From: Solidesulfovibrio sp.
Lineage (GTDB): Bacteria > Desulfobacterota > Desulfovibrionia > Desulfovibrionales > Desulfovibrionaceae
Length of the DNA: 64,000 nt
Assembly (NCBI RefSeq): GCF_038562415.1
Contig: NZ_JBCFBA010000004.1
Location: 1-64,000 of the forward strand
Direction of reading: 5' to 3'
Shown: positions 10,659 to 20,801 of the stretch, piece after piece
Layout of the letters: the number at the start of each line of letters is the position of its first letter
Position numbering within the stretch: position 1 is the stretch's first letter
Translations under genes and position numbers: made by a program
Notes under the pieces: generated by a model
The model's input: the letters and a program-made list of their open reading frames with translations, nothing else
The model's database searches: none
What the model was told of the DNA's origin: nothing

Positions 10659-11459
10659 TCACTTGGCTTTGTCCGAGGTTTCGACCATGGGCAGGAACTC
10701 GATCCGACGCATGCCTTCGAGGGGCTTGAACGTGAAAAGACCGGCTTGCAGACGCGGATTGGCTTCCCAATCCGTGAAGGTCACCTGGTATTGCGGCCAG
10801 CCCATGAGTTCCTTGTCGTTGATGACGAGCTTGCGCGGCACCGGCGCCTTGCCCTTTTCCACCCACATCTGCCAGTCGGCGTTTTTCTGGGTGAAGGCCA
10901 GGTGGTCGCAGGCCTTGCCCATGGTCTGGTGGGTGCCGACGCAGTCGCCGGTGCGCACGTTTTCGAGCATCGCGGCACAGGGGTCGGCATAGAGCAGGTC
11001 GCCCAGGGGAGCGCTCAGGCCGTATTTTTCCGACAGCATGTCGATGGTGGCGTCGAGGGTGGGCGGCGCGTCGGCCACGGCGTAGACGCCCCGGTCGAGG
11101 TCGGCGATGGTCACGGTCTTGCCGTCGTAGACCAGGACCCGGTCACGGTCGTCGCCCACGACGTGGGAATAGGCCTTGTCCGGCCGTTTGACGGACACGG
11201 TGGCCGTGCGGGAGACCTGGATGGTCTGGCCGTTGGGATAGAGTTGGTCGGTTTCCACTTCGGCGGTGAAGCGGAAGCTCGCGAGGGATTTGAGGTAGCC
11301 GCACATGGCCGCCATGGAGCCGGCCGCCTCGGGGGCGATGTCCGGGGCCTGGGCCTGGGGCGCGGCCTGGGTCTGACCTTCCTCGCCGGCGGCCAGGGCC
11401 ACGGGCGCGGCCAGAAGCGGAAGCAGGAGCAGGCCGAGAATCCAACCGCTGTGACGCAT
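10659..11459 (-). CDS. Periplasmic DUF2092 family protein
   Basis: The 266-residue product has a signal peptide (1-23, cleavage after ALA) and the DUF2092 pattern: a single-domain fold related to lipoprotein carriers of the LolA/LppX type, with the LASFRFTAEVETDQLYPNGQ opening strand, the DRVLVYDGKTVTIAD block and a C-terminal ATFTD/FTFKPLEG-like ending. Such proteins are thought to bind hydrophobic ligands in the periplasm, but no DUF2092 activity is proven. Two or three Cys occur in the mature part. First gene of a two-gene operon with the Gly/Pro-rich protein; a good promoter lies 63 bases upstream. Confidence 0.8.
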   Translation of the reverse strand: MRHSGWILGLLLLPLLAAPVALAAGEEGQTQAAPQAQAPDIAPEAAGSMAAMCGYLKSLASFRFTAEVETDQLYPNGQTIQVSRTATVSVKRPDKAYSHVVGDDRDRVLVYDGKTVTIADLDRGVYAVADAPPTLDATIDMLSEKYGLSAPLGDLLYADPCAAMLENVRTGDCVGTHQTMGKACDHLAFTQKNADWQMWVEKGKAPVPRKLVINDKELMGWPQYQVTFTDWEANPRLQAGLFTFKPLEGMRRIEFLPMVETSDKAK

Positions 11460-11521
11460 GCAATCCTCCTTGCCGGCCCGCCGGCCGGGCCTTGGCGAAC
11501 GGTTTTTACACAGTATTCTGG

Positions 11522-11550
11522 ATCCTAGGAGCAGGCGGCCCGGGTGTCAA
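11522..11550 (-). promoter_or_regulatory. Sigma-70 type promoter of the DUF2092 operon
   Basis: Minus strand: perfect -35 TTGACA (11545-11550), 17-base spacer, TAGGAT (11522-11527). It lies about 60 bases upstream of the DUF2092 start at 11459. Confidence 0.65.
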
Positions 11551-11617
11551 GGAACCCGGTGCCGCAAGCTCTTGCGCCGTCGGCCGCCGTGCTTTACCCA
11601 GAACGGGGAGGCCACCG

Positions 11618-12445
11618 ATGCTGCGTGAATTGTTCGCCCTGTGGCGCGACCGGGGCTCGGCCGTGGCTCGGCGCCTGGGCCAGGACCGGGAGGCCGTGTC
11701 CATCGACGCCCGCCACCGGCGCTGCCGGGCGGCCTGGGCCTCCCACCTGGAGGCCACCAAAGCCCTGGTCCTGGAGGCGGCCGACGCCGCCCCGGGGCAC
11801 GGCACGGCGCTCGTGCTCGGCTCGGGGGCCTGCCTGGACGTGCCCGTGGCCGGGCTCGCCGCCCGTTTCGGCGAGGTCGTGCTGGTCGACGCCCACCATC
11901 CCCGGCCGGCCCGGCGCCTGGCCCGGGAGCACCCCAACGTCCGTCTGCTGACCGCCGATGTCACGGGCCTGGCCGAGACGGCGCGGCAAGCCGCCAAGGG
12001 CCGCCGGCCCCTGCCCCTGCCGGTGCCGCCGCCCGACCCCGTGCCGGGACTGCGGCCCGATTTCACGGCCTCGGTCAACCTGGCCTCCCAGCTGCCCATC
12101 CCCTTTTACGGCCTGCTTGGCCGCAAAATACCGGAGCAGGATCGCCAGGCCTTCTACCGGGGCTTGGTTGCGGCCCACTGCGACTGGCTGGCCGGGCTTC
12201 CCGGCCGGGTCTGCCTGGTGTGCGACACGGCCTGGGAACGCGTGACCGCGGGCGCCCTGCTCGAAAGCCGCGACGCCCTGGAGGGCGTGCCCCTGCCGCC
12301 GCCCGATCGGGCCTGGATCTGGCCCATCGCCCCCTCCCCCGAGGAATCCCACGCCTACGACCGGCAAAACCGGGTGGCCGGGTTCCTCGATTTCGCCGCC
12401 GCCTGGAACGGGCGACCACTGGAAAAAACCGGCGCCGCGGTGTAA
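11618..12445 (+). CDS. Hypothetical protein with Rossmann-like nucleotide-binding fold
   Basis: Not recognised as a named family. The 275-residue product has ALVLGSGACLDVPV (about 60-73) followed by EVVLVDAHHPRPARRLAREHPNVRLLTADVTGL, which looks like motifs I and II of class I SAM methyltransferases (glycine-rich loop, acidic residue ending strand 2). No canonical methyltransferase motif IV NPPY or DPPY is seen. A hydrophobic-free sequence suggests a cytosolic protein. The ATG at 11618 follows GGGAG; the frame stays open to 11492 but no ribosome site fits. It stands alone between the DUF2092 operon and a broken arylsulfotransferase gene. Confidence 0.6.
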   Translation: MLRELFALWRDRGSAVARRLGQDREAVSIDARHRRCRAAWASHLEATKALVLEAADAAPGHGTALVLGSGACLDVPVAGLAARFGEVVLVDAHHPRPARRLAREHPNVRLLTADVTGLAETARQAAKGRRPLPLPVPPPDPVPGLRPDFTASVNLASQLPIPFYGLLGRKIPEQDRQAFYRGLVAAHCDWLAGLPGRVCLVCDTAWERVTAGALLESRDALEGVPLPPPDRAWIWPIAPSPEESHAYDRQNRVAGFLDFAAAWNGRPLEKTGAAV

Positions 12446-12500
12446 CGGGGACACACGGCATCCGTCCCGCCGCGCAACCGCTCGTCCCGGTTCCCGCGCC

Positions 12501-13051
12501 ATGAACGAATCGTCCGCCTCCGGCTATGTCCTGATCGCGCCCCAGGATTCCACCTACACCTACCTGGTCGACCCCGACTCGGGCGCGGTGGTCCACACCT
12601 GGAAAAACGACTATACACGGCGGGGCTGACCGCCGTGCTCACCGACGACGGCCATCTTCCGCGCGCCGGCAAGGTCGGCAACGACATCATGCTCCACGGC
12701 TCGGGCGGGGTCATCGAGGAATACGACTGGGACGGCGACCTGGTCTGGCAGTACTGCGACTCCGGCGACCGCGAATTCCAGCACCACGACTTCACGATCC
12801 TGCCCAACGGCAATATTTTGCATATCGCCGCCGAGGTCATCCCGGCCGAGGAGGCCATCGCGCTCGGGCGCGCCCCGTCGCAACTGCGCGACGGCGTGCT
12901 GGTGGCGGACAAGCTGGTGGAGGTCAGGCCCGTGGGGGCCACGGGGGGCGTTGTGGTCTGGCAGTGGCGGGCCATCGACCACATCGTCCAGGACCACGGC
13001 ACGACCACGGCCGAGGCCACGACCCGGCCCGGCCTGGCCGATCGGCCATGA
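12501..13051 (+). pseudogene. Broken arylsulfotransferase-family (ASST) gene
   Basis: Two overlapping frames together give the start of an arylsulfotransferase beta-propeller. Frame one, from the ATG at 12501, encodes YTYLVDPDSGAVVHTWKNDYT and stops at a TGA at 12627-12629. Frame two continues the same fold from about 12622: GLTAVLTDDGHL, GSGGVIEEYDWDGDLVWQY, HHDFTILPNGNILHIA and VVVWQWRAIDHIVQDH. A one-base change near 12620 breaks the gene. Even when joined it would be only about 184 residues against 400-600 in the family, ending soon after the WRxxDHxVQD block, so the C-terminal two thirds are lost. A sequencing error could explain the shift but not the truncation. Confidence 0.75.
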
Positions 13052-13132
13052 AAAAACCCGGCCGCCTTTCCGGCAAGCCGGGACTTGCGGAAAAGCGGTC
13101 GGGCACGGGAGGCGGCCACACCGACCAAAAAA

Positions 13133-13507
13133 CTATTTCGCCTTATATTCCTTGGCCTTGGCCTCGTAAAGCTCTTCCAGGTAATCCGCGTTGATCTTGA
13201 GCTTCTCGGCCTTGGTCACCAGTTGCCCCACCTTCTCGTCCAGGGCGTGCAACTCGTCCTCGGCCGCGCCGGCCGCCTTGCGGGCGATGCGCTCGGCCGT
13301 GGCGGCGTTGACCGCGTGGATGGCGTCGCGATAATCGTTTTCGGCGTGGCGCAGTTCCCGTTTCAGGGCCTCGGGCATCATGGCCTCGTAATCCTGGGCG
13401 GCCGCCGGGGACGGCAGCAGGACGGGGACGGCGCACAGGGTCAGCAACAGCAAGGCCAGGCCCGCCAATCGAAGACCGCCGCGTGCCGAAGGAATGGAAA
13501 TGCCCAT
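13133..13507 (-). CDS. Small exported coiled-coil protein
   Basis: No family recognised. The 124-residue product has an Arg-containing N-terminus, a hydrophobic signal segment (about 14-35, cleavage after AAA near 38) and a mature part made almost entirely of charged helix (heptad-like residues from ALKREL to EAKAKEYKAK), suggesting a soluble periplasmic coiled coil. I took the ATG at 13507, preceded by GAGG; a longer open frame to 13960 runs antisense over gatB and is not credible. The gene faces gatB divergently across a 214-base gap in which I see no clear promoter. Confidence 0.65.
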   Translation of the reverse strand: MGISIPSARGGLRLAGLALLLLTLCAVPVLLPSPAAAQDYEAMMPEALKRELRHAENDYRDAIHAVNAATAERIARKAAGAAEDELHALDEKVGQLVTKAEKLKINADYLEELYEAKAKEYKAK

Positions 13508-13721
13508 GACGTGCCTCGCATGATGATGTGGTATTGTGCCCGGCCCGGGCGCGGGCCGCGGGCGGACCGCTTCGTTGTAGGCGTCCGTTCCTGAAAATAC
13601 AACAGCAACCAACTTCCTGCCCGCCCCGGGCGCGCCATTGACCGGCTTGCCGGATGCGGGGTACACCCCCGGGCGAAATTTCCCGGCGCTCCCCCAAGGG
13701 GCGCCCCCCAAGGAGCCTTCC

Positions 13722-15152
13722 ATGGCCAGGTACGAGACGGTCATCGGCGTCGAGGTGCACGCGCAGCTCAAAACCGAAAGCAAGATCTTCTGCTCCTGCT
13801 CCACCCGCTTCGGCGACGCCCCCAACGAGAACGTCTGCCCGGTCTGTTCCGGCATGCCGGGCGTGCTGCCCGTGCTCAACGCCAAGGCCGTGGAATACGC
13901 CGCCAAGATGGGCCTGGCCACGGACTGCGCCGTCAACCCCGTCTCGGTCTTCGCCCGCAAGAACTACTTCTACCCCGACCTGCCCAAGGCCTACCAGATC
14001 TCCCAGTACGAGCAGCCCATCTGCGAGCACGGCCATGTCGACGTCCTGGTGGACGGCCGCACAAAGCGCGTCGGCATCACCCGCATCCACATGGAGGAGG
14101 ACGCCGGCAAGAACATCCACTCCGCCGCCGACAACTTAAGCTACGTGGATCTCAACCGCGCCTGCGTGCCGCTGATCGAAATCGTCTCCGAGCCGGACAT
14201 GCGCGGCCCGGAGGAGGTCGTGGCCTACCTCAAGGCCCTGCGGGCCATCCTGGTCTACCTCGGCATCTGCGACGGCAACATGGAGGAAGGCTCGTTTCGC
14301 TGCGACGCCAACGTGAGCCTGCGCCCGGTGGGCCAGGAGCCCTTCGGCACCCGGGCGGAACTCAAAAACCTCAACAGCTTCCGCCACGTGCAAAAGGCCA
14401 TCGAATACGAGATGGAACGGCAAGCCGACATCCTCGACGACGGCGGCACGGTCGTCCAGGAAACCCGGCTCTACGACGCGGCCAAAAACGTCACCGCCTC
14501 CATGCGGGCCAAGGAAGAGGCCAACGACTACCGCTACTTCCCGGACCCGGACCTGGTGCCCCTGACCCTTAACGCCGACACCCTCGCCCGCTGGAAGGGC
14601 GAGCTGCCGGAACTGCCGGCCGCCCGGCGGGCGCGCTTCGTTGCGGCCCTGGGGCTGTCCGAGTACGACGCCGACGTGCTCACGGCCGAACGCGCGCTGG
14701 CCGACTATTTCGAGGCGGTCCTGGCCGCCGGGGTCGAGGCCAAAAAGGCCGCCAACTGGATCCAGACCGAGCTTTTGCGCGAATGCAACCAGTCCGGCAC
14801 CGCGCCCACGGCTTGCCCCCTGACCCCCGGCCACCTGGCCGGGCTCATCAAGCTCGTGGACGACGGCGTCATCTCCGGCAAGATCGCCAAGCAGATCTTC
14901 CCGGAACTGTTCGCCTCGGGCGAGCAGCCCGCCGACTACGTGCGGGCCAAGGGCCTGGCGCAAATCTCCGACACCGGCGCCCTGGAAGCGGCCGTGGACG
15001 CGGTGCTGGCCGCCAACCCGGCCGAGGTCGAGGCCTACCGCGGCGGCAAGAAAAAGCTCATGGGCTTTTTCGTCGGCCAGATCATGAAAGCGACCAAGGG
15101 CCAGGCCAACCCGGGCCTGGTCAACGAACTGTTGGCTCAAAAGCTGGGCTAG
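13722..15152 (+). CDS. gatB: Asp-tRNA(Asn)/Glu-tRNA(Gln) amidotransferase subunit B
   Basis: Subunit B of GatCAB, which converts Glu-tRNA(Gln) and Asp-tRNA(Asn) to the amidated forms; B binds the tRNA and holds the kinase site. The 476-residue protein starts [13 protein letters not shown], has the zinc-like CSCS...CPVCSGMPG block (about 26-45), the [10 protein letters not shown] and [12 protein letters not shown] signatures and the C-terminal YqeY-like tail ending [22 protein letters not shown]. Full length. The ATG at 13722 has AAGGAG eight bases upstream. gatA and gatC are not in the window. Confidence 0.96.
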   Translation: MARYETVIGVEVHAQLKTESKIFCSCSTRFGDAPNENVCPVCSGMPGVLPVLNAKAVEYAAKMGLATDCAVNPVSVFARKNYFYPDLPKAYQISQYEQPICEHGHVDVLVDGRTKRVGITRIHMEEDAGKNIHSAADNLSYVDLNRACVPLIEIVSEPDMRGPEEVVAYLKALRAILVYLGICDGNMEEGSFRCDANVSLRPVGQEPFGTRAELKNLNSFRHVQKAIEYEMERQADILDDGGTVVQETRLYDAAKNVTASMRAKEEANDYRYFPDPDLVPLTLNADTLARWKGELPELPAARRARFVAALGLSEYDADVLTAERALADYFEAVLAAGVEAKKAANWIQTELLRECNQSGTAPTACPLTPGHLAGLIKLVDDGVISGKIAKQIFPELFASGEQPADYVRAKGLAQISDTGALEAAVDAVLAANPAEVEAYRGGKKKLMGFFVGQIMKATKGQANPGLVNELLAQKLG

Positions 15153-15260
15153 GCCGGACGCGGGGCCCGGTCCCCGCGCCCGACGGCCCGGGGAATCGTC
15201 CCGACGGCCCCCGACACGGGGCCGCGCAACACCTTTTGCCTTCCGACCACGGAAAAAAAC

Positions 15261-16304
<1,044 letters not shown>

Positions 16305-16330
16305 CCGCAACCGCCTTTGAAGGACGTACC

Positions 16331-17122
16331 ATGCCTCTGGACGAACGCGTCATCACCGAAGCCATTGTCGACGAGTATTTCGCCAAATTCAAATCGAGCC
16401 TGGACCTGGACGTGGCCATTGTCGGGGGCGGCCCTTCGGGGTTGACCGCCGCGCGGCTGCTGGCGGCCGACGGCTTCAACGTCGCCCTGTTCGAGCGCAA
16501 GCTGTCCCTGGGCGGCGGCATGTGGGGCGGCGGCATGACCTACAACGTCATCGTGGTGCAGGAGGAAAGCGTGCACCTGCTCACCGACGTCGGCGTGCCG
16601 GTTAAGCGCTACAAGGACAACTACTTCACCGCCGACGCCGTGGCCGCCACCACGACGCTCGCTTCCGCCGCCTGCCTGGCCGGGGCGAAAGTCTTCAACT
16701 GCATGAGCGTCGAGGACGTGGTGCTGCGGGAACAGGCCGGCCAGAAGCGCGTCACCGGCATCGTCATCAACTCCTCGCCCGTGGAGATCGCCGGCCTGCA
16801 CGTGGACCCGGTGGTGCTCGGCTGCGCCTACCTTGTCGAGGCCACGGGCCATGCCGTGGAAGTGCTCAATACCCTCGTGCGCAAAAACGACATCAAGCTG
16901 GCCACCCCCTCCGGCGGCATCGAGGGCGAGCAGTCCATGTGGGCCGAGGTGGCCGAGGCCAATACCGTCAAAAACACCCGGGAGATCTTCCCCGGGCTCT
17001 ACGTGGCCGGCATGGCCGCCAACGCCAGCTTCGGCTCCTACCGCATGGGGCCGATCTTCGGCGGCATGCTGCTGTCGGGCGAGAAGGTGGCGGCGGATAT
17101 CGCCGCGAAATTGCGCGGATAA
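16331..17122 (+). CDS. thi4: Sulfide-dependent thiamine thiazole synthase, Thi4/Thi1 family
   Basis: Makes adenosine diphosphate thiazole from NAD+, glycine and a sulfur atom. The 263-residue product has the N-terminal dinucleotide-binding AIVGGGPSGLTAARLL (29-44), the GGGMWGGGM block (61-69), and GLHVDP (155-160). At the place where yeast Thi4 has the sulfur-donor Cys205, this protein has His 157, the form known from methanogen enzymes that use free sulfide repeatedly rather than sacrificing a Cys. A sulfide-producing cell is a natural host. The C-terminal GMAANASFGSYRMGPIFGGM binds product. ATG at 16331 follows GAAGGAC; the open frame far upstream is an antisense artefact. Confidence 0.92.
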   Translation: MPLDERVITEAIVDEYFAKFKSSLDLDVAIVGGGPSGLTAARLLAADGFNVALFERKLSLGGGMWGGGMTYNVIVVQEESVHLLTDVGVPVKRYKDNYFTADAVAATTTLASAACLAGAKVFNCMSVEDVVLREQAGQKRVTGIVINSSPVEIAGLHVDPVVLGCAYLVEATGHAVEVLNTLVRKNDIKLATPSGGIEGEQSMWAEVAEANTVKNTREIFPGLYVAGMAANASFGSYRMGPIFGGMLLSGEKVAADIAAKLRG

Positions 17123-17133
17123 GGACGGGAGGG

Positions 17134-17179
17134 AAGCCTCCGGCGTCCAGGAGGGGGCGAGGCCCCCTCCTGGACCACC
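17134..17179. repeat. GCCTCCGGC-type palindromic repeat
   Basis: A copy of the dispersed element: GCCTCCGGC followed by GTCCAGGAGGGGG and its inverse CCCCCTCCTGGAC around a short loop. It lies 12 bases after the thi4 stop, in a position to end or stabilise the mtnA-thi4 transcript. Confidence 0.8.
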
Positions 17180-17226
17180 CCATTGCGAAAGATGCGCCAT
17201 CGGCCCTGTGCGGCCGGGAGTTCGCC

Positions 17227-17883
17227 ATGCCTGTCGCGCGCCATCCGGACCCCGATACCCTGTATCCCATCGCAGGCTACGACAAGCTCGTTTTCCTCAA
17301 GAACTGCATCACGCGCGCCAACATCCGCGTGGGCGACTTCACCTATTTCGACGTCACCGGCGACCCCGGCGCCCGGGCCGAGGACTTCGAGACCCGAAAC
17401 GTCCTGTACCACTTCGATTTCATCGGGGACCGGCTCCTCATCGGCGCGTTTTGCGCCCTGGGCAGCGGGGTGCGCTTCCTCATGAACGGGGCCAACCACG
17501 AGCTCGCCCCCCTTTCCACCTATCCCTTCGGCATCTTCACCGACGGCTGGGAGGCCGCCGCGCCGCTGTGCCGGACCCGGGGCGACACCGTGGTCGGCAA
17601 CGACGTCTGGATCGGCTACAACGCCACCGTCATGCCCGGGCGCACCGTCGGCCACGGCGCCATCGTCGGCTCCGGGAGCCTGGTGGCCGCCGACGTGCCG
17701 CCCTACGCCGTCGTCGGCGGCAACCCGGCCCGGCTGATTCGCATGCGCTTTCCCGAGGAGGCCGTGGCCCGGCTTTTGGCCGTGGCCTGGTGGGACTGGC
17801 CGGCGGAGAAAATCGCCCGGCACCTCGACCGCATCGCCGGAACGGACCTCGACGCCCTGGAACGGGCCGCGAACGAAGGCTGA
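17227..17883 (+). CDS. Hexapeptide-repeat acetyltransferase, Vat/CatB (XAT) family
   Basis: Acetyl-CoA-dependent O-acetyltransferase with a left-handed beta-helix. The 218-residue sequence follows the xenobiotic acetyltransferase pattern from end to end: LYPIAGYDKLVFLKN, NVLYHFDFIGDRLLIG, the catalytic His 91 in MNGANHE, STYPFGIF, GDTVVGNDVWIGYNATVMPG, AAD/VPPYAVVGGNPARLIR and a WWDWP ending. VatD modifies streptogramin A and CatB chloramphenicol, but most environmental members have unknown acceptors, so resistance is not implied. Start ATG 17227; a ribosome site is weak (CCGGGAG nine bases upstream). It stands alone after the thi4 repeat and before der. Confidence 0.85.
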   Translation: MPVARHPDPDTLYPIAGYDKLVFLKNCITRANIRVGDFTYFDVTGDPGARAEDFETRNVLYHFDFIGDRLLIGAFCALGSGVRFLMNGANHELAPLSTYPFGIFTDGWEAAAPLCRTRGDTVVGNDVWIGYNATVMPGRTVGHGAIVGSGSLVAADVPPYAVVGGNPARLIRMRFPEEAVARLLAVAWWDWPAEKIARHLDRIAGTDLDALERAANEG

Positions 17884-17905
17884 CGCCCCGACATCGACCG
17901 GACGA

Positions 17906-17934
17906 TTGACCGGGAACCGGGGTTTCCGTATTTG
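17906..17934 (+). promoter_or_regulatory. Candidate sigma-70 promoter of der
   Basis: TTGACC (17906-17911), a 17-base spacer and TATTTG (17929-17934), about 100 bases upstream of the der start. Confidence 0.5.
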
Positions 17935-18036
17935 CGGTTGACATGACGGGAAAGTCGTGGTCAAGCCACGGGCTTCCGTTGACGCGGGCGCAGCCCGCCC
18001 CCGCCCCGTGCACGCCCCAAAGGAGACGCCCTGCCC

Positions 18037-19362
18037 ATGCCCCCCATCGTGGCCATCGTCGGACGCCCCAACGTAGGCAAGTCCACCCTGTTCAATCGCC
18101 TGACCCGGCGCCGCAAGGCCATCACCCACGACCGTCCGGGGGTGACCCGCGATCGCCTGGAGGCCACGGCGGAACTCGACGGCCGGGTCGTCACCCTGGT
18201 CGACACCGGCGGCATGGATTTCGACGCGCCCGAGGGCCTCGACCGCCAGATCGTGGTCCAGGCCGAGATCGCCCTGACCATGGCCGACGTGGTGCTGTTT
18301 CTCGTGGACGGCAAGGCCGGCCGCACGGCGCTCGACGACGAGATGGCCGAACGGCTGCGCCGGGTGGGCAAGCCGGTCATCGTGGCCGTCAACAAGGTCG
18401 ACGGCGAGGAGCGCATCGCGCCCCTGACCGGCGATTTCCATTCCTGGGGCCTTCCCCTGATGCCGATCTCCGCCGCCCACGGCCACGGCCTGGGCGACCT
18501 GGCCGAGGCGCTGGCCGCCGCCCTGCCCGAGCGGCAGGACGCCCCCGAGGCCGAGCACCTGGAGGCCGGCCTGCGCCTGGCCGTGCTCGGCCGGCCCAAC
18601 GCCGGCAAGTCCTCGCTGGTCAACGCGCTTCTCGGCGAGGACCGGGTCATCGTCAGCGAGGTGGCCGGCACCACCCGCGACTCGGTGGACACGGAGCTCA
18701 AGCGGGGGGGCAAGCGTTACGTCTTCGTGGACACGGCCGGCGTGCGCAAGCGCACCCGCATCACCGACGACCTGGAACGCGACAGCGTGGGCCGGGCGCT
18801 CGGCAGCGCCAAGCGGGCCAACGTGGCCGTGGTGGTCATCGACGCCACGGGCGGGGTCGGCGTCCAGGACAAGCGGCTGATTTCCTATCTGGACAAGGAG
18901 CGCACGCCGTTTCTGATCGCGGTCAACAAGATCGACCTCATCGCCCAGAAGGACATGATCGCCCTGCGCAAGGACATCGCCGAGGAGCTGCGCATGTGTT
19001 CCCACGTGCCGGTGCTCTACATCGCGGCGGCCAAGGGCAAGGGCGTGGCCAAGATCCTGCCCATGGCCGAGGCGATCTGGAAGGAGTGCCAGATCCGGGT
19101 GGGCACCGGGGCGCTCAACCGGGCCATGCGCGAGGTGCTGGACAAGCACCAGCCGCCCCTGGTCAACGGCCGCCGGGCCAAGTTCTACTACCTGACCCAG
19201 GCCAGCGAAGCCCCGCCGACCTTCGTCTTTTTCGTCAGCGACACGGAGCGCGTGCGCGATTCCTACCTGAAATACCTGGAAAACGGCCTGCGCAAGCTTT
19301 TCGGCATCACCATGGCCCCGGTCAAGGTCGTCTGCCGCGACAGCCACAAGCCCAAGGAATAG
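18037..19362 (+). CDS. der: Ribosome biogenesis GTPase Der (EngA)
   Basis: Tandem GTPase that helps mature the 50S subunit. The 441-residue protein has two G domains, with P-loops GRPNVGKS (9-16) and GRPNAGKS (185-192), DTGG and DTAG switch II motifs, NKVD and NKID base-specificity motifs, and the C-terminal KH-like domain (from about 355). Both G domains look intact. Start ATG at 18037 follows AAAGGAG. The gene is followed by 143 bases and then by an AT-richer, probably acquired two-gene cassette. Confidence 0.96.
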   Translation: MPPIVAIVGRPNVGKSTLFNRLTRRRKAITHDRPGVTRDRLEATAELDGRVVTLVDTGGMDFDAPEGLDRQIVVQAEIALTMADVVLFLVDGKAGRTALDDEMAERLRRVGKPVIVAVNKVDGEERIAPLTGDFHSWGLPLMPISAAHGHGLGDLAEALAAALPERQDAPEAEHLEAGLRLAVLGRPNAGKSSLVNALLGEDRVIVSEVAGTTRDSVDTELKRGGKRYVFVDTAGVRKRTRITDDLERDSVGRALGSAKRANVAVVVIDATGGVGVQDKRLISYLDKERTPFLIAVNKIDLIAQKDMIALRKDIAEELRMCSHVPVLYIAAAKGKGVAKILPMAEAIWKECQIRVGTGALNRAMREVLDKHQPPLVNGRRAKFYYLTQASEAPPTFVFFVSDTERVRDSYLKYLENGLRKLFGITMAPVKVVCRDSHKPKE

Positions 19363-19505
19363 GCGGGGGGGCCGCTCCGCCCCTGTGTTTCGCGCCGGCT
19401 TGACACAGCCGAGCCGGCCTCTCACTTTCGGACGTCTTTTATCCCCGACCGATCTCGTATAGACTGGTTTGACCGACAGCGCGCAGGTGTCGGCAGGGGG
19501 ACGGC

Positions 19506-20798
19506 ATGGCCAAGATAGAAGGCGTTCGCATTCAAAATTTCAGGGCACTCAAAAATATTTCTTTAGGTAAATTGTGGAGTCAGCAACAAGCCGAGCCCCT
19601 CTCGCCAATGACTGCCGTTATTGGCAAGAACGGTGTAGGAAAAAGCACGCTTTTCGATGCATTTGGCTTCCTTGCTGATTGTCTCAAGCTGGGTGTCGAG
19701 GAAGCGTGTGATCTACGGGGTCGCGGCGGATTCGATAAAATTCGTTCCCAAACGACGACAGATCCCATAATGTTTGAAATTTATTACAAAGAGGATGGGA
19801 ACGCTCGCCCTATTACCTATGAACTCGCCATCGATCTGGACGACGCGGGCCGTCCATTCGTCCTGAAAGAACGCCTCCGGCAAAGAAGGAAAAATCAAAA
19901 ATTTGGCTGGCCTTTTTCTTTTCTTGTACTCAACAAAGGGAAAGGTGTGGCCTGGAAGGGTGACGCGACGGGACAACAGATTGATGAAGAGCATGGAGAT
20001 GTTGACATTGATTCTTTTATGGGAGCTCTTCTCAACAACACAGAGCAGGAAGAAAGCAAAGAAACAGAAGTTGTCGAACTTGAGGACAAAAGGAAACTCG
20101 GCATTGCCACTCTAGGTTCACTCAAGCAGCACCCGAGAATATCCGCCTTTCGAAAATTCATCGAAGGCTGGTATCTCAGTTATTTCACACCTGACGCGGC
20201 CCGGGACCTGTCCCTGGCTGGACCACAAAAACACCTCAACATTCACGGCGACAACTTGGCTAACGTCGTGCAGTTCATGGAAAGAGAGCATAGCAAACGA
20301 TTTCAAACAATATTGAACAGAATTGCCGAAAAAATTCCCGGTATAAACAAGATTGACACCGAGCGAACCCCCGATGGCCGCCTTCTTTTGCGCTTCAACG
20401 ACACCGGCTTCGACAAGCCTTTCTACGCCCAGCAAATGTCCGACGGCACGCTCAAGGTCTTCGCCTACCTGCTGCTGCTGGAAGACCCCTCGCCGCCACC
20501 CTTTCTGTGCATCCAGGAGCCGGAAAACGGCCTCTACCACAAACTCCTCGAAACCCTGGCCCACGAATTCCGTAGGCACGCAACCGGCCTCAAGGGCGGC
20601 TCCCAGGTCTTCGTGACCACCCACCAGCCCTATTTCGTGGACGCCCTCTCCCCCGAGGAGGTCTGGATACTGGAAAAAGCAGCCGACGGCTTCTCCACCA
20701 TCCGCCGGGCCAGCGACGATCCACTCGTGGCCAATCTCGTGCAGGAAGGCCTGCCACTCGGCAGCCTCTGGTACAGCGACTACCTGGACGCGAGATAG
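19506..20798 (+). CDS. AAA ATPase of the ABC/OLD-like type (candidate defence ATPase)
   Basis: The 430-residue protein looks like the RecF/SMC-type ATPases used in phage-defence systems (AAA_21/AAA_15, COG4637-like). Seen directly: N-terminal strand VRIQNFRALKNISLGKL, Walker A GKNGVGKST (40-48), an ABC-signature-like QMSDGT (310-315), Walker B-like FLCIQEPENGL (333-343) and an H-loop-like THQPYF (372-377). The charged insert between about 125 and 210 is typical. It is followed after three bases by a TOPRIM-type gene, so the two are one unit. The first 870 bases are clearly AT-richer, with codons such as AAA, TTA and ATA, unlike the neighbours; from about 20390 the composition returns to the local GC-rich style. 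Transfer is likely. Confidence 0.8.
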   Translation: MAKIEGVRIQNFRALKNISLGKLWSQQQAEPLSPMTAVIGKNGVGKSTLFDAFGFLADCLKLGVEEACDLRGRGGFDKIRSQTTTDPIMFEIYYKEDGNARPITYELAIDLDDAGRPFVLKERLRQRRKNQKFGWPFSFLVLNKGKGVAWKGDATGQQIDEEHGDVDIDSFMGALLNNTEQEESKETEVVELEDKRKLGIATLGSLKQHPRISAFRKFIEGWYLSYFTPDAARDLSLAGPQKHLNIHGDNLANVVQFMEREHSKRFQTILNRIAEKIPGINKIDTERTPDGRLLLRFNDTGFDKPFYAQQMSDGTLKVFAYLLLLEDPSPPPFLCIQEPENGLYHKLLETLAHEFRRHATGLKGGSQVFVTTHQPYFVDALSPEEVWILEKAADGFSTIRRASDDPLVANLVQEGLPLGSLWYSDYLDAR

Positions 20799-20801
20799 GC
20801 C

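Noticed and set aside
12615-12635. Programmed frameshift in the arylsulfotransferase gene
   Set aside because: No slippery heptamer is seen and the gene is also truncated at the C-terminus, so decay is the simpler explanation.
17227-17883. Streptogramin or chloramphenicol resistance gene
   Set aside because: The protein fits the Vat/CatB family, but most chromosomal members have unknown acceptors; no resistance context is present.
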